From Carallia brachiata (Eukaryota > Streptophyta > Magnoliopsida > Malpighiales > Rhizophoraceae), in the NCBI GenBank assembly GCA_021464245.1, contig JADCRB010000093.1, positions 60,007-124,006 on the forward strand: 64,000 nucleotides of DNA, in the 5' to 3' direction. Below, one piece after another: positions 35,377-46,010 of the stretch (positions within the stretch are counted from its first letter, which is position 1; each line of letters begins with the position of its first letter). Both the position numbers and the translations under genes were made by a program. The notes beneath the pieces are model-generated. The model made no database searches and was not told the origin of the DNA. It saw only the letters and a list, made by a program, of their open reading frames with translations.

Positions 35377-38081
35377 TTACCTTCTTCTCCTTTTTGTCCT
35401 CTGCCTGCTTCCAAACTTCTTGAGGAACCATCCGCCTTTGTGAGTGGTGAATATGTGTCCAATGACTATTCCTATCACAAGACCACTTCCATAGCCTATC
35501 AAGACTGTCATTAGACCAACATCCATTGCGAAGCCTTTGCCATGTTCTTTTTCAAAGTTTGGGCGTTTTTGAAGAGATGAAGCCTCTGCATGCCCACATT
35601 TTCTAGTCAAAGGACCACCGCACAGTCCAAGGTTCCCAGCATAGGAGCCATTCTCAAATGTATCAAATTGCTTTCCTTGTGGTATGAGACCCTCTAGTCG
35701 ATTATGTGACACATTGAAATCTGCAAGAAAAGTTAGCTGTACTAACTGTATTGGAATCTCACCTGAGAGTTTGTTATATGAAAGGTCTAAGGATTCGAGC
35801 CTCGTCAACTCCCCCAAGTGTGATGGGATGCTCCCAGAAAGATTGTTGTTTGACAAGTTGAGAACATTAATCATCTTTAGTGTCCCAATCGCAGAGGGAA
35901 TGTCCCCTTGGAATCCATTACTTGAAAGGTCAACAGCTGCCATCACATTTGGGATTTCTGTGTATGTCATGTATCTGCCCTTATTTGCCAATATTACTTG
36001 GTAAGAATAGTCGTAGATGACCTTTTCCACATATTTGCTAGATTGCAAATCCGCAACCAGGCTTGATTGCATATAAGCCAAGTGGCTCAGGTTGAAAGCT
36101 TTCATCTTGCTTAATTTCTCGAAGAACCCTGCAGGTAAGATGCCTGTAAAATTGTTGCAAGATATATCAAGTATTCGCAATGAGGGAAAACCAGAAAATT
36201 TTTTGTGGCTTTGTATTGCACCAAACAATTGATTGGACCGTAGATTGAGGAGCTTCAACTCGGGAAGACTTCCTAACCAAAAGGGGAAGTTATCATGAAT
36301 ATGATTTTCACTGAGATCAAGACTCTCGAGCATTCTACAATTAGCTAATGATCTTGTAGGCCACCTTCAAATTTGTTATGACTCAGATCAATCATTCTCA
36401 AGGTACTTCCCATGGAAAATGTTTCAGGAATGCTACCACTGAAGCTGTTGTTTGCAAGATCCAATATGAGTAGAGAGTCACTGAAGTTGCCCAAACATGA
36501 TGGAATCGTGCCGCTCAATTTGTTGGATGACAAAACAAGGGCCACAAGAGACGACAAACCACAAACCCAGGGAGGAATTTCTCCGTTAGAAGGTTATCAA
36601 AAACGTTATAGCAAATGGCCGATGGTGGCGGAATTGGTAGGGGTCCTTGAATTCTGTTACCACGTAATTCTATCAATTTTAGGCTATTAAAAGAGGACAG
36701 CATAGAAGATTCCTCAAACCCTGTCAAATAGTTTTTAGAAAGAAGGAGGAAGATCAGTGTTTTGCCAAACACTTCGCCTATCCACTTTGGTATCTGGCCT
36801 TGAATACTGTTCCCATAAAGACTTAAGTAGCTCAATCTATCTTGATGCCTAAGGAAATCAGGGAACTCGTGTAAATGGCAATTACCCAGGTCCAAGTGGT
36901 CAAACTTTGGAGTGGTAGCATTGCTACTACTAAACGTGTTCACCAAAGAAAGATTGTTGCCGGTCAGATGTAGAAATGTCAAGTGCTTGAGGCCGAGGAA
37001 TATGTCAAAATTCACAGTACCCGTCAAGTAATTATTTTGCAAATTAAGATATCGAAGATTCACAATGCTAGAAAAGATAGACCCCGGAACTGCACCATGG
37101 AACCAGTTATCTCCAAGATTTAAGTAAGCTACTTGTGTGAGGTTCGAAAGCCAAGGTGGGATTTGACTAGTTAATTGATTAGAGGAAAGATCGAGGTGGC
37201 TGATATGTGTTAGATTCAGAAGAGAAGAGATCTCACCAGTCAAATTGTTTTCACTTAGACTCAAAGTTGTAAGCTTCTTTAGCTTACCAAACGAATGAGG
37301 AACCTGACCTGAAAAGTTATTTTCTCCCAGGTCCAAATAAGTAAGCTGAGGTAGCTCACCTAGTGAAGTTGGCACTGGACCCCAGAGGCTGCAGCGCAAG
37401 ATCAAGATATGTCAATGAAGACAAATTTGCCCAAATGTTGGGAGGAATAGACGACAGACTCACGTCACTGAGAACAAGAGTCTGAAGCCTAGTCAAATTT
37501 TGAGCCAAACTTATTATATCAAAAGAATGGAGTTGCAGAGCATAATTGTTACCCAAATCAAGAGAAGTCAAGTCGGACAACTCTGCCAATTCCGCGGGAA
37601 TCTTGCCAGAGAATTTAGAAGTGGAAATATTAAGATATGTTAGGCTAGTGAGAAGACTAAGCTGAGATGGGATTTGAGAGTGATTGAAGTCGTTGTCACC
37701 TAGATTAAGCTTTTGAAGGTGAAGCAGATGGAAAAGGGAGCTGCTGGAGTTTATGGAACCTTTGAGACAACTGCTGCTGAGGTCAAGTCCAATGACATTG
37801 CCCGACTCTCTATCACACTCCACTCCATCCCACGAGCAGCAATCAGTTGAAGTGTTTTCTCCACGATGCAGAAGGCCCCAAGATGCAACCTTTGGGTACG
37901 CCGAAGGATCAGAGGAAGCATCCCTTGTGATGGAAAAGCTTTGCTTGAGCTGTAACAGGGCATTTCTCTCCTCATTGTGGCAGAGAGTAATGACAGGTGT
38001 TGTAAAGCTTACTTGAAAAATCGTTAGCATTAGGGAAAACGAGAGCAGGTAGGATAACAGAACATAGAATGATGAAGCCAT
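35377..38081 (-). pseudogene. Cf-9-like LRR receptor-like protein (RLP), three frameshifts
   Basis: An intronless minus-strand gene of the normal RLP layout. The signal peptide is MASSFYVLLSYLLSFSLML. The LRRNT cap follows (CHNEERNALLQLKQSF, CCSWDGVECD), then a long series of extracellular LRRs (LxxLxLxxNxLxGxIP). Next come the island domain (ILANKGRYMTYTEIPNVM), four more LRRs, an acidic juxtamembrane part, one membrane helix (LMTVLIGYGSGLVIGIVIGHIF) and a short basic tail. No kinase. The frame breaks near 37393 (one extra base before CSLWGPVP), near 36590 (base lost before GEIPPW) and near 36345 (before RSLANC). Each side of every break is otherwise normal, so decay is recent. The start at 38081 is chosen over the in-frame ATG at 38123 because the TATA box is only some 25 bp before the latter. 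Family role: cell-surface immune recognition with SOBIR1-type kinases. Confidence 0.9.
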
Positions 38082-38145
38082 GATATAATGGCTCGTAGAA
38101 CCTTTTGAGCAAACTTTTGGCAAGCAGTAGACACAATTGCAGAGG

Positions 38146-38152
38146 TTTTATA
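38146..38152 (-). promoter_or_regulatory. TATA box of the RLP gene
   Basis: TATAAAA on the minus strand (context CTATAAAACC), about 65 bp upstream of the preferred ATG at 38081. It places the transcription start near 38118-38122, which would exclude the ATG at 38123. Confidence 0.6.
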
Positions 38153-38234
38153 GATCCTTACCAGCGTTTGTTAAGACAAGTACATGTGGACCTCAAAGTT
38201 TCACGTCTTTTTTAAAAAGAAAAAAAAAAAAGGC

Positions 38235-38572
38235 ACTCAAAAACTTTTTTCGAACAGTATAAAAAAATTAATTAAACATTTATCTTTTTATTTGTTAAAA
38301 ATAAAATATAAATGTATCCTTAAAAATTAAACCAAACACTCCCTAAAATACCTTCATATTATCGTAACTTATTTTTCCATACTAAATTACCTTTTTGTAC
38401 CAAATGATTATTTTATTATTTAAACAATAATAAGTAAATATTAATATAGTTAAATATTATAATTTTATTTTAATGGTAAATAACAGTAATAAAAAATAAT
38501 AGTTAGCAGCAATTAGTACTAATAATTAGTGACAATAAAAACAATAAACAATAATTAAACAAAATAGGGCCA
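38235..38572. mobile_element. hAT-like family A fragments, head to head
   Basis: 38235-38333 matches the GTGTTTGG end of family A in reverse (ATTAAACCAAACACTCCC). 38334-38572 matches the other end in forward orientation (ATGATTATTTTATTATTTAA, finishing AAACAAAATAGGGCC). The element is therefore rearranged or two truncated copies abut. It lies just upstream of the RLP pseudogene. Confidence 0.45.
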
Positions 38573-38875
38573 AAGAATGGAAACATTTAACACGTTAAAG
38601 TAGAAGATTTTATTCAACAGAAAAGTGGGCAGGACACCTCTCTCACCGTGTTTGGCCCGTCCAGCTAACTTTTTCTTTGTGGCGTTGTCAATGTCGCTTT
38701 GAAGCCTTCCTTAGGAATATCTGAAACAGATGCTTTTTGTCTGCAATGCACCACTACCATTAGTAACTAGTCAATTAAGACTTGAAGACATTCTATAACT
38801 TGACGAAACACTCACGTCGAGCAAGCAGCAGTCTCCTTGTTTTTTGCAAACCGATATTCGAGTATTCATAAAAAA

Positions 38876-40483
38876 GTTCGTGAAAATCTAGTCAAAAATT
38901 ACAAGATCAAAATTATCTAAAATTTTAGAATCATTTTCTACCCCAATTCGAAGTTTTAGGTCTTCTAACTACAAATATATAGCCAACATGGGTAGAAGCT
39001 TAGGGAGGTTCTTTTGAAGTTTAAAACACGTTCTAGAGAGCAAAAGAAAGTTAAAAAGAGAAGATGAGGCAAGGAAGATAAAGATGAAGTCTAGGGCTTT
39101 GCATTATCTATCGCCTGCATGAAATTTTCTTTATCCTTCTCATTATTTATGACTTTTCATCAGCTAAACATCATTGTTTTTCTGGTTTTTAGTATGGTAG
39201 GCTAAAACCCCAAGTTAGGGTTAAAGATGTAACCTAACTTGAGGGTTAAATTATTTACTTTTCATTGATGATTTCTTATATTTTAGATTAATATTATTAT
39301 CTATTCAAGACTCGATTTGATTTATCTATCTTCAGTTTCATGTTGCTTTTATGCCTGATCAATACATAAGTAGAGATAGAGAGATAAGACATTAACTATG
39401 TACCTGGTAGATGAACATCAAAAATTTTGAGATTGGGAGATGAAATATTTATATGACATCAATTATTTTTTTGTTCTTAATGGGCTTAACCTATTTTCCT
39501 ATGAGCTCGAGAGAGGATCGCGAGTAAGTTAGGTACGGTTTAGTTGGTTGGAAGAGAGTGAAAGCTTTTGTAGTAGAAACAACGTTCAAATTGTGAAATC
39601 CATGAAACCAATGTAATTTGTCTCCTTGTTAGGTGAAATGCTAGGCCCTAATCCCAATTGATTTGAAGGAAACGGAAATTCATATTTATTGCTAGTTTTT
39701 GTTTATTAAATTCTATTATTTAACTGTTTTTAATTCTTTTTCAATTATTATTCAAATTCGAATTTTAAATTTTATTTAGTTTAGTTTTAGTTTTAATTTA
39801 ATTAGTTTTCACAAATCTTAGTTAGATTCCAGTCTTATGGGTCTAACACTTGGAATATTTGTTAGGTTTTTACTATTGCGATTGGCCCTAAGCATTTACA
39901 GGAATTACCTGATCAAGATTTTGGCTTCGTTGCTGAGAATTAGAGCTTCTATTTTTGATTTGTGTCATTTTATTTATTTTTTAATTTATTTTGTTTTAAT
40001 TTTCTTTTTTTTTAGTTATTGTTCTTGTAGGAAGTTGATGTTATTAAGAAGAATTGAGAGTGAAAGCCTACTTCAATTGAATCTAAGATTAAAAGCACTT
40101 GTCATTAGAACCAGACACAGAAGAGAGTGAAGATGCTTAATCAACGAGTATTGAAGGACAATCTGTTGGTAATTGACAAAAATAATGAGCATCGAGCAAT
40201 TGTTGTGGGTGTCAATATTAAGGCCACGGTGAACATGAAAGATATTCAAAAGCCTGTAATCGGCATGATTATGAGAATTGAACTAAACTGACTCGTTCAA
40301 CTAGAAATTAGCCTCATGTCTGGTTCGATTCACATTTTAAAATTAGGTAGTTCAAGAACCAATTAGAAATTGGTGAACTAGATCGATTCAATCGCAAACC
40401 AGCGAACCGGTTCCAGTTCTACAGATTTGGTTAGTTTGTTTGTTGATGCTGCCATGTCATAGACCATTTTGTGAAAAATGGAA
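38876..40483 (+). repeat. Athila-type LTR/leader segment, duplicate copy 1
   Basis: About 1.6 kb nearly identical (about 95% by eye) to 43536-45158. It covers the right part of an Athila-type LTR, a decayed primer site (TGGCTTCGTTGCTGAGA at 39922-39938, resembling the tRNA-Asp site TGGCGCCGTTGCCGGGG with C-to-T type changes), the leader, and the left end of the hAT-like element that begins at 40264. It stops abruptly at both ends, so it is a duplicated fragment and not a complete LTR. Confidence 0.75.
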
Positions 40484-40499
40484 GTTGCGACAGTTTAAC

Positions 40500-40910
40500 A
40501 ACGCATTCTTGCCTTGCACGAGTATAAAAAGCGAATTACTTTAACAACAAATCCAAACTTCTGCCTCGCACGAGTATAAAAGGCGAACAGTTCAACACTT
40601 CTGCCTCGCACGAGTAAAAAAAGGTGAACTGCTCTACAACAAATCCAAACTCTTACCTCGCATGAGTATAAAAGGCGAACCACTTTAATAACAAATCCAA
40701 ACTCCTGCCTGACACGAGTATAAAAGGCGAACAGTTCAGCAAATGAACATTCCTACATCGCACGAGTATAAAAGGCGACAATCCAACAAATTAGACTCTT
40801 AGCCCACACAAGTATAAAAGGCGAGACGACAACAACAACACAGAACCCAGTCCAAGACTCTTGGCCCACATGAGTATAAACTGTGAACGGCTCAAAAATA
40901 TAAAAGCGAT
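40500..40910 (+). repeat. Tandem array of about eight TATA-containing repeats
   Basis: Eight irregular copies (period about 40-62 bp) of a unit centred on CTCGCACGAGTATAAAAGGCGAAC. They lie near 40511, 40562, 40604, 40657, 40706, 40756, 40806 and 40867. Each keeps a TATAAAAGG-like string except the degenerate third and eighth. AACAAATCCAAACTC spacers recur. It lies within transposon debris and resembles the U3 or leader repeats of an LTR element. Confidence 0.85.
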
Positions 40911-42415
40911 TGAGAGTTGAGTTTGAACTGTTGTTTCAGTTTTAACTCATCTTCACTGTATGTCAAACTTCTACTCTTTTTCAGGATAAAACATGGAACT
41001 AGTTGCAGAACCTCTAGAAGATAGGTTACCCCGCGTTAGATGACACCCAACTTTGGCGTAACTGCAAATCTTAGAGGAGGTCTCCACAACAATGGAGGTA
41101 TTATTCTTAATACATCACACATTTACCAACTTACTTCACGACTGCGCTCGCTCAGAGCAGTCGAAGTAAAAAATGTATATTTTTTGTTTTAAAATCGGAG
41201 GAATAGGGAGAGAGCGGCGCTAAGAGACGCTATTTTTGAAACACAGTCTGTCGTTCCCACAATAGATCTCACCAATACAGTTTCGCCCTAAAATAAAACA
41301 GGTCCGAGTTCTACTACTACAATACTCTTTCCTGGATATTTTAATCAAAGTCGTAGCCTGTGGAAGTACACATATTGGTCCTAGTGCTCTTATGGAATTA
41401 GTTTAAGGGTTCATTCCTCATGGGTACTTCAGTTCAGGACAAAACTTCCTATCAGAAAAAAGACATTCCAGTAAAACTTTGCCTCTCTTTTCAGAACATC
41501 TCAGCAACATCAATTTGCTGGAAGGCTTTAGCAGCGTCAATATCATCAACCCACCAAACGAAACTAGGATTGACTTAGAGCTACACCTCGGACCCCGCCA
41601 AGACAACTGACAGGGATAAGGTGCAACAATTTTGGCAGCACGCGGTAACGACTTTTGTGACTGACGTCAGCCGCTGCCTCTTCTGTCTCTTATGAAGAAA
41701 GGAACGTGGAGGACCCCCACCAAATTCTGCGTATCTGCTTTTGACTTTTCAAAAAAAAAAGCGAGGGGCCTTTTGTTGTGTATATATTTCCTACATGCAC
41801 GAATCACAGAACTCACCCATTCAGTTCTTTCTTTCTCTCAGAAAATAGTTCCTACATTTCCTTTTTCAGAAAGTTCTTTAATCAAGAAGATAGAGGTGCA
41901 CGACCTAAGAAAAGAAGGAGTAGTCCTCCTCGAAAGGATCCCTAAAAGCCCTTGAAACTCAATTTCCAATGTCATCGGTGTCGTGGAGTTCCAACCACTC
42001 CCTTAGTTCACATCTATCACAGTGGACAAAAAGCTGCGATCATCCTCATTTGTTTTCAGATACGACGACGTACAGGGAAGTTTCAACTACTCTCCTTACG
42101 TCAAAACAGATTTGGGAATCATCACTACAAACCGTCTCTCTATGCGTAGGCCTTGAAGTTCCATAGTCCTGAATATTTCCCGTGGGGAGGTTCAAGTTCT
42201 TTATCTACCAGATCATCTTTACCAGAACTATAAAACTTCAAGTTCTATTAAAAAGCCTTTGCGAGCCATGGAGCTCGACATCAGCTGCGCTAGCTAGAGT
42301 TGAAAACTTAAAGATTCAATTTCCATCAAAACATCTCAAGTTTTAAACTAGATTTCAACACTCAGTTTGGATCACGTCCCAATGTCCTTTCTCACCGAGT
42401 CTTGAAGTGGGGGCA
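40911..42415. other. Unclassified, probably retroelement-derived, non-coding region
   Basis: No intact gene. A hairpin-prone stretch (GACTGC...GCAGTC) lies near 41144-41165. A plus-strand open stretch near 41420-41608 ends with the leucine-spaced DLELHLG string. TGACGTCA lies near 41663, with TATATATT about 120 bp downstream. The right end (about 42405-42415, AAGTGGGGGCA) looks like a polypurine tract before an LTR. Confidence 0.35.
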
Positions 42416-42417
42416 TT

Positions 42418-43315
42418 TGTAAACAACAAAAAAAGGGTTAAAAAAAAAATCCATTGGGTTTGGTGCATACATGTTGTTTGAGTTAAATGAAAAGAAAATT
42501 AGATAACATGCATATTGATTGGGTTAGATGAGGAAAATTAGATGACATACATGTTATTTGAGTTAGATAAAAAAAAATTAGATGACATGCATATTGATTG
42601 GATCAAATGAAGAAAATTTGATGACATGCATGTTATTTGCGTTAGATGGCATGCATTGTTCGGGTTAAGTAATGACAATCTTTGACCTATAAATATGCAC
42701 TCCCTCACGTCCTCTAAACCACATCCCCAAGCAAAGCTAAATCCTCTACTTATAAAGTTTTGCTTTCTTCCTCTCTTTCTAAATATTTTAGGTGTATGTT
42801 CTCTAACTACCACGAAGTTGGATCCGCTAGATCAAAAGTCCAAGATATTAAATATCTAAGTGAGATCAAGCCTCCTACGGCCCTCACTAGAGTCCAACAA
42901 GTCCATTTGAAATCAAATCCATATGGCCCCCGGTGTAATCAACCAATCCGAGTGGGATCAAATTCATATGGCCCTCAGTTCGTATTCCTTCCCACTTAAC
43001 GAATATCAAACATGCTTTTTTGTCAAGCTCACAGAGAGCTATAAGATATTTTATCAAAATTTTTTAAAGTCAGTTTTAAAAGAAGATTACAAAACTCAAA
43101 TCCATGAGGTTTAAATATAATCTTTCATCGGCTTTCTCGATATTGTATCATAATAGAGGAATTAAAATCATAATATTTAGTAAAGTCATTCGAAGCTATT
43201 CATAGTCTAATAGGTCCCATATTTGCTTATGAATTACCTGCTATTTTGTGTCTAACTTCATATTTATTTATACAAATAATGTGTTCATTGATGGATTTTA
43301 CTTCGCTTTGCTACA
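42418..43315 (+). repeat. Probable solo or 3' LTR of an LTR retroelement
   Basis: It follows a polypurine-like AAGTGGGGGCA and starts TGTAAACAAC. It contains about five 36-40 bp tandem units built on AGATGACATGCAT/GTTATTTGAGTTAGAT (about 42460-42670), then a TATA box (CCTATAAATATGC near 42686-42698). The right border is not determined, and no matching LTR is in the window. Confidence 0.45.
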
Positions 43316-43535
43316 TATATTTTGTAGGTCAAAACAATGCCAAAATAAGTAATCAAGTCTCGGTTTAGTCCTATTTAGGTGGATTTTTCAGCTATTCCGC
43401 ACTATACGGTTTTTTAGTCATAACTTCTTCTACGCACTTCAAAATTAAGCGATTCTTGGGTAAATTAAAGTTAAGATATAGCGATACAACTTTCATGTTT
43501 TGGCTGAATTCTGATTCAATCTCTAAAAGGTGAAA

Positions 43536-45158
43536 ATCTAGCCGAAAGTTACAATATCAAAACTATCTAGAATTTTAGAATCATTTTCTACCCCAATTCG
43601 AAGTTTTAGGTCTTCTAACTATAAATATATAGCCAACGTGGGTAGAAGCTTAGGGAGGTTCTTTTGAAGTTTGAAACACGTTTTATAGAGCAAAAGAAAG
43701 TCGAAAAGAGAAGATGAGGCAAGGAAGATGAAGACGAAGTTTAGGGCTTTGCATTATCTATCATCTACACGAAATTTTCTTTATCTTTCTCTTTATTTAT
43801 GACTTTTCATCAGTTGAACATCATTGTTTTTGCGGTTTTTAGTATGGTAGGCTAAAACTCCAAGTTAGGGTTAAAGATGCACCGTAACTTGAGGGTAAAT
43901 TATTTACTTTTCATTGATGATTTCTTATATTTTAGATTAATATTATTATCTATTCAAGACTCAATTTGATTTATCTATCTTAAGTTTCATGTTGCTTTTA
44001 TGCCTGATCAATACAAAAGTAATCTTTGGGTAATGTTGAGATAGAGAGATGAGACATTAACCGTGTACCTGGTAGATGAACATGAAAATTTTGAGATCGA
44101 GAGATGCAATATTTATATGACATCAATTATTTCTTTGTTCTTAATGGGCTTAACCTATTTTTCTATAAGCTCGAGAGAGGATCGCGAGTAAGTTAGGTAC
44201 GACTTAATTGGTTGGAAGAGAGTGAAAGCTTTTGTAGTAGAAACGACGTTCAAATTGTGAAATCCATGAAACTAATGTAATTTACCTCCTTATTAGGTGA
44301 AATCCTAGGCCCCAGTCCCAATTGATTTGAAGGAAATAGAAATTCACTTTTTTTGCCAATTTTAGTTTATTAGATTCTATTATTTAACTATTTTTAATTA
44401 TTCTTCAATTCTTATTCAAATTTAGATTTTAAATTTTATTTAGTTTAGTTTTAGTTTTAATTTAATTGGTTTTCACAAATTTTAGTTAGATTCCATTCCT
44501 ATGGGTCCGACACTTGGAATATTTGTTAGGTTTTTATTACTGCGATTGGCCCTGAGCATTTACAGAAATTACTTAATCAAGTTTTTAGCTTCGTTGTTGA
44601 GAAATAGAGCTTCTATTTTTTATTTGTGTCATTTTATTTATTTTTTAATTTATTTTGTTTTATTTTTTTTTTTTTTTTTTAGTTATTGTTCTTGTAGGAA
44701 GTTGATGTTATTAAGGAGAATTGAGAGTGAAAGCGTACTTCCATTGAATCTAGAGATTGAAAGCACTTGTCATTAGAACCAGACACAGAAGAGAGTGAAG
44801 ATGATTAATCAACGAGTATTGAAGGATAATCTGTTGGAAATTGACAAAAATAATGAGCATCGAGCAATTGTTGTGGGTGCCAATATTAAGGCCACGGTGA
44901 ACATGAAAGATATTCAGAAGCCTGTAATCAGCATGATTATGAGAACTGAACTAAACTGACTGGTTCAACTAGAAATCGACCTCATGTCTGGTACAATTCA
45001 CATTTTAAAACTAAGTAGTTCAAGAACCAATTAGAAACCGGTGAACCAGATCGATTCAATTGCAAACCAGCGAACTGGTTCCAGTTCTACAGGTTTAGTT
45101 TGTTTGTTTGTTGATGCTGCCACGTCATAGACCATTTTGTGAAAAATGAAAGTTGAGT
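43536..45158 (+). repeat. Athila-type LTR/leader segment, duplicate copy 2
   Basis: The partner of 38876-40483, about 4.66 kb downstream. It differs by scattered substitutions and a few indels, including a 13-bp insertion near 44025. Here the LTR extends further left and the hAT-like element is complete, so this is the parental-type copy. Confidence 0.75.
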
Positions 45159-46010
45159 CAAAGAAGACTCGAACTCCTCTCTTTAAAGGTAGCTAACAAA
45201 TGGCTTACCACTATTCTACCAACTCCTACTTAGTAATAACATAACAAATAATATATATATTAGTATGTTGCGTATTGTGTCTTTTTTTTTCCTCAAAATC
45301 TTATATCTCAATGAAAATAACTCAAAAAAAAAAGAAAAATACAAAACATTATGTGATTAATTTTTTTAAATGTAGAAAAATTGCTTAGATTAAAATTTTT
45401 TAACATAAATTATTTTAAAATAAAACATACCATTATAATGTACTTTATACTTCAATTTTTTGACATAAATAAGTTACTTCCACGAAATAAATATTTTGTT
45501 GATTTTATCGTAAATTTATAATTTAGAATACTTATTTTATTTATTAGTGTATTCATTTTTAACAAATTAAAATAAATACATTAGTTTAAAATAAAAATAT
45601 ATAAGTGAGAATATACTTTGTCTTTAATTAAAGGAATTAATTTAGTTGTCTCTATAAATACATTATATTAATCATCTTAACATGTATTAAATTATTTTAA
45701 ATTACATTGTCCTTAATTTTTTACCTCTATACCATATTACTTAATTTTTTAATATTATCATATATTAAATTATAAATTACATATAATTAAAATTTTCAAA
45801 TATAATCTTATAATATATATATAATACTTATATTTTATATATTTTCACATTTTACCTCCAAATATTTTGACATAATATACATAAATATTATATTTTTTTA
45901 TGTATTTACTATTAAACACCGGTTTTATTGGTTCAACTACAGTTATACCGGTTGAACCTTAAATCTCTGAGCATTATGGTTTAATGATCGGTTTGGTTTT
46001 TAAAACTTTG
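44932..46010. mobile_element. hAT-like element with 8-bp target duplication, inserted in Athila gag
   Basis: 1079 bp, no coding capacity. It starts CATGATTATGAGAACTGAACTAAACTGA and ends with the imperfect inverse (...TTTTTAAAACTTTG). It is flanked by GTAATCAG (44924-44931) and GTAATCGG (46011-46018). The truncated twin at 40264 keeps the left flank as GTAATCGG, so the duplication was originally exact. GAACCGGTT-type subterminal words recur. Confidence 0.75.

Noticed and set aside
38082..38123. The upstream in-frame ATG of the RLP gene
   Set aside because: It lies only about 25 bp after the TATA box, at the expected transcription start, and would place charged residues before the signal peptide.
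40500..40910. CRISPR-like array
   Set aside because: The repeats are irregular in length and sequence, the spacers are themselves similar, and this is a plant nuclear region.
40911..42415. An endogenous caulimovirus-like promoter
   Set aside because: A TGACGTCA motif and a TATA string are present, but about 120 bp apart, with no viral coding motif nearby. The evidence is too weak to call.
38876..45158. The two 1.6-kb copies as the LTR pair of one element
   Set aside because: Both include primer site, leader and part of a nested DNA transposon, which LTRs would not contain.
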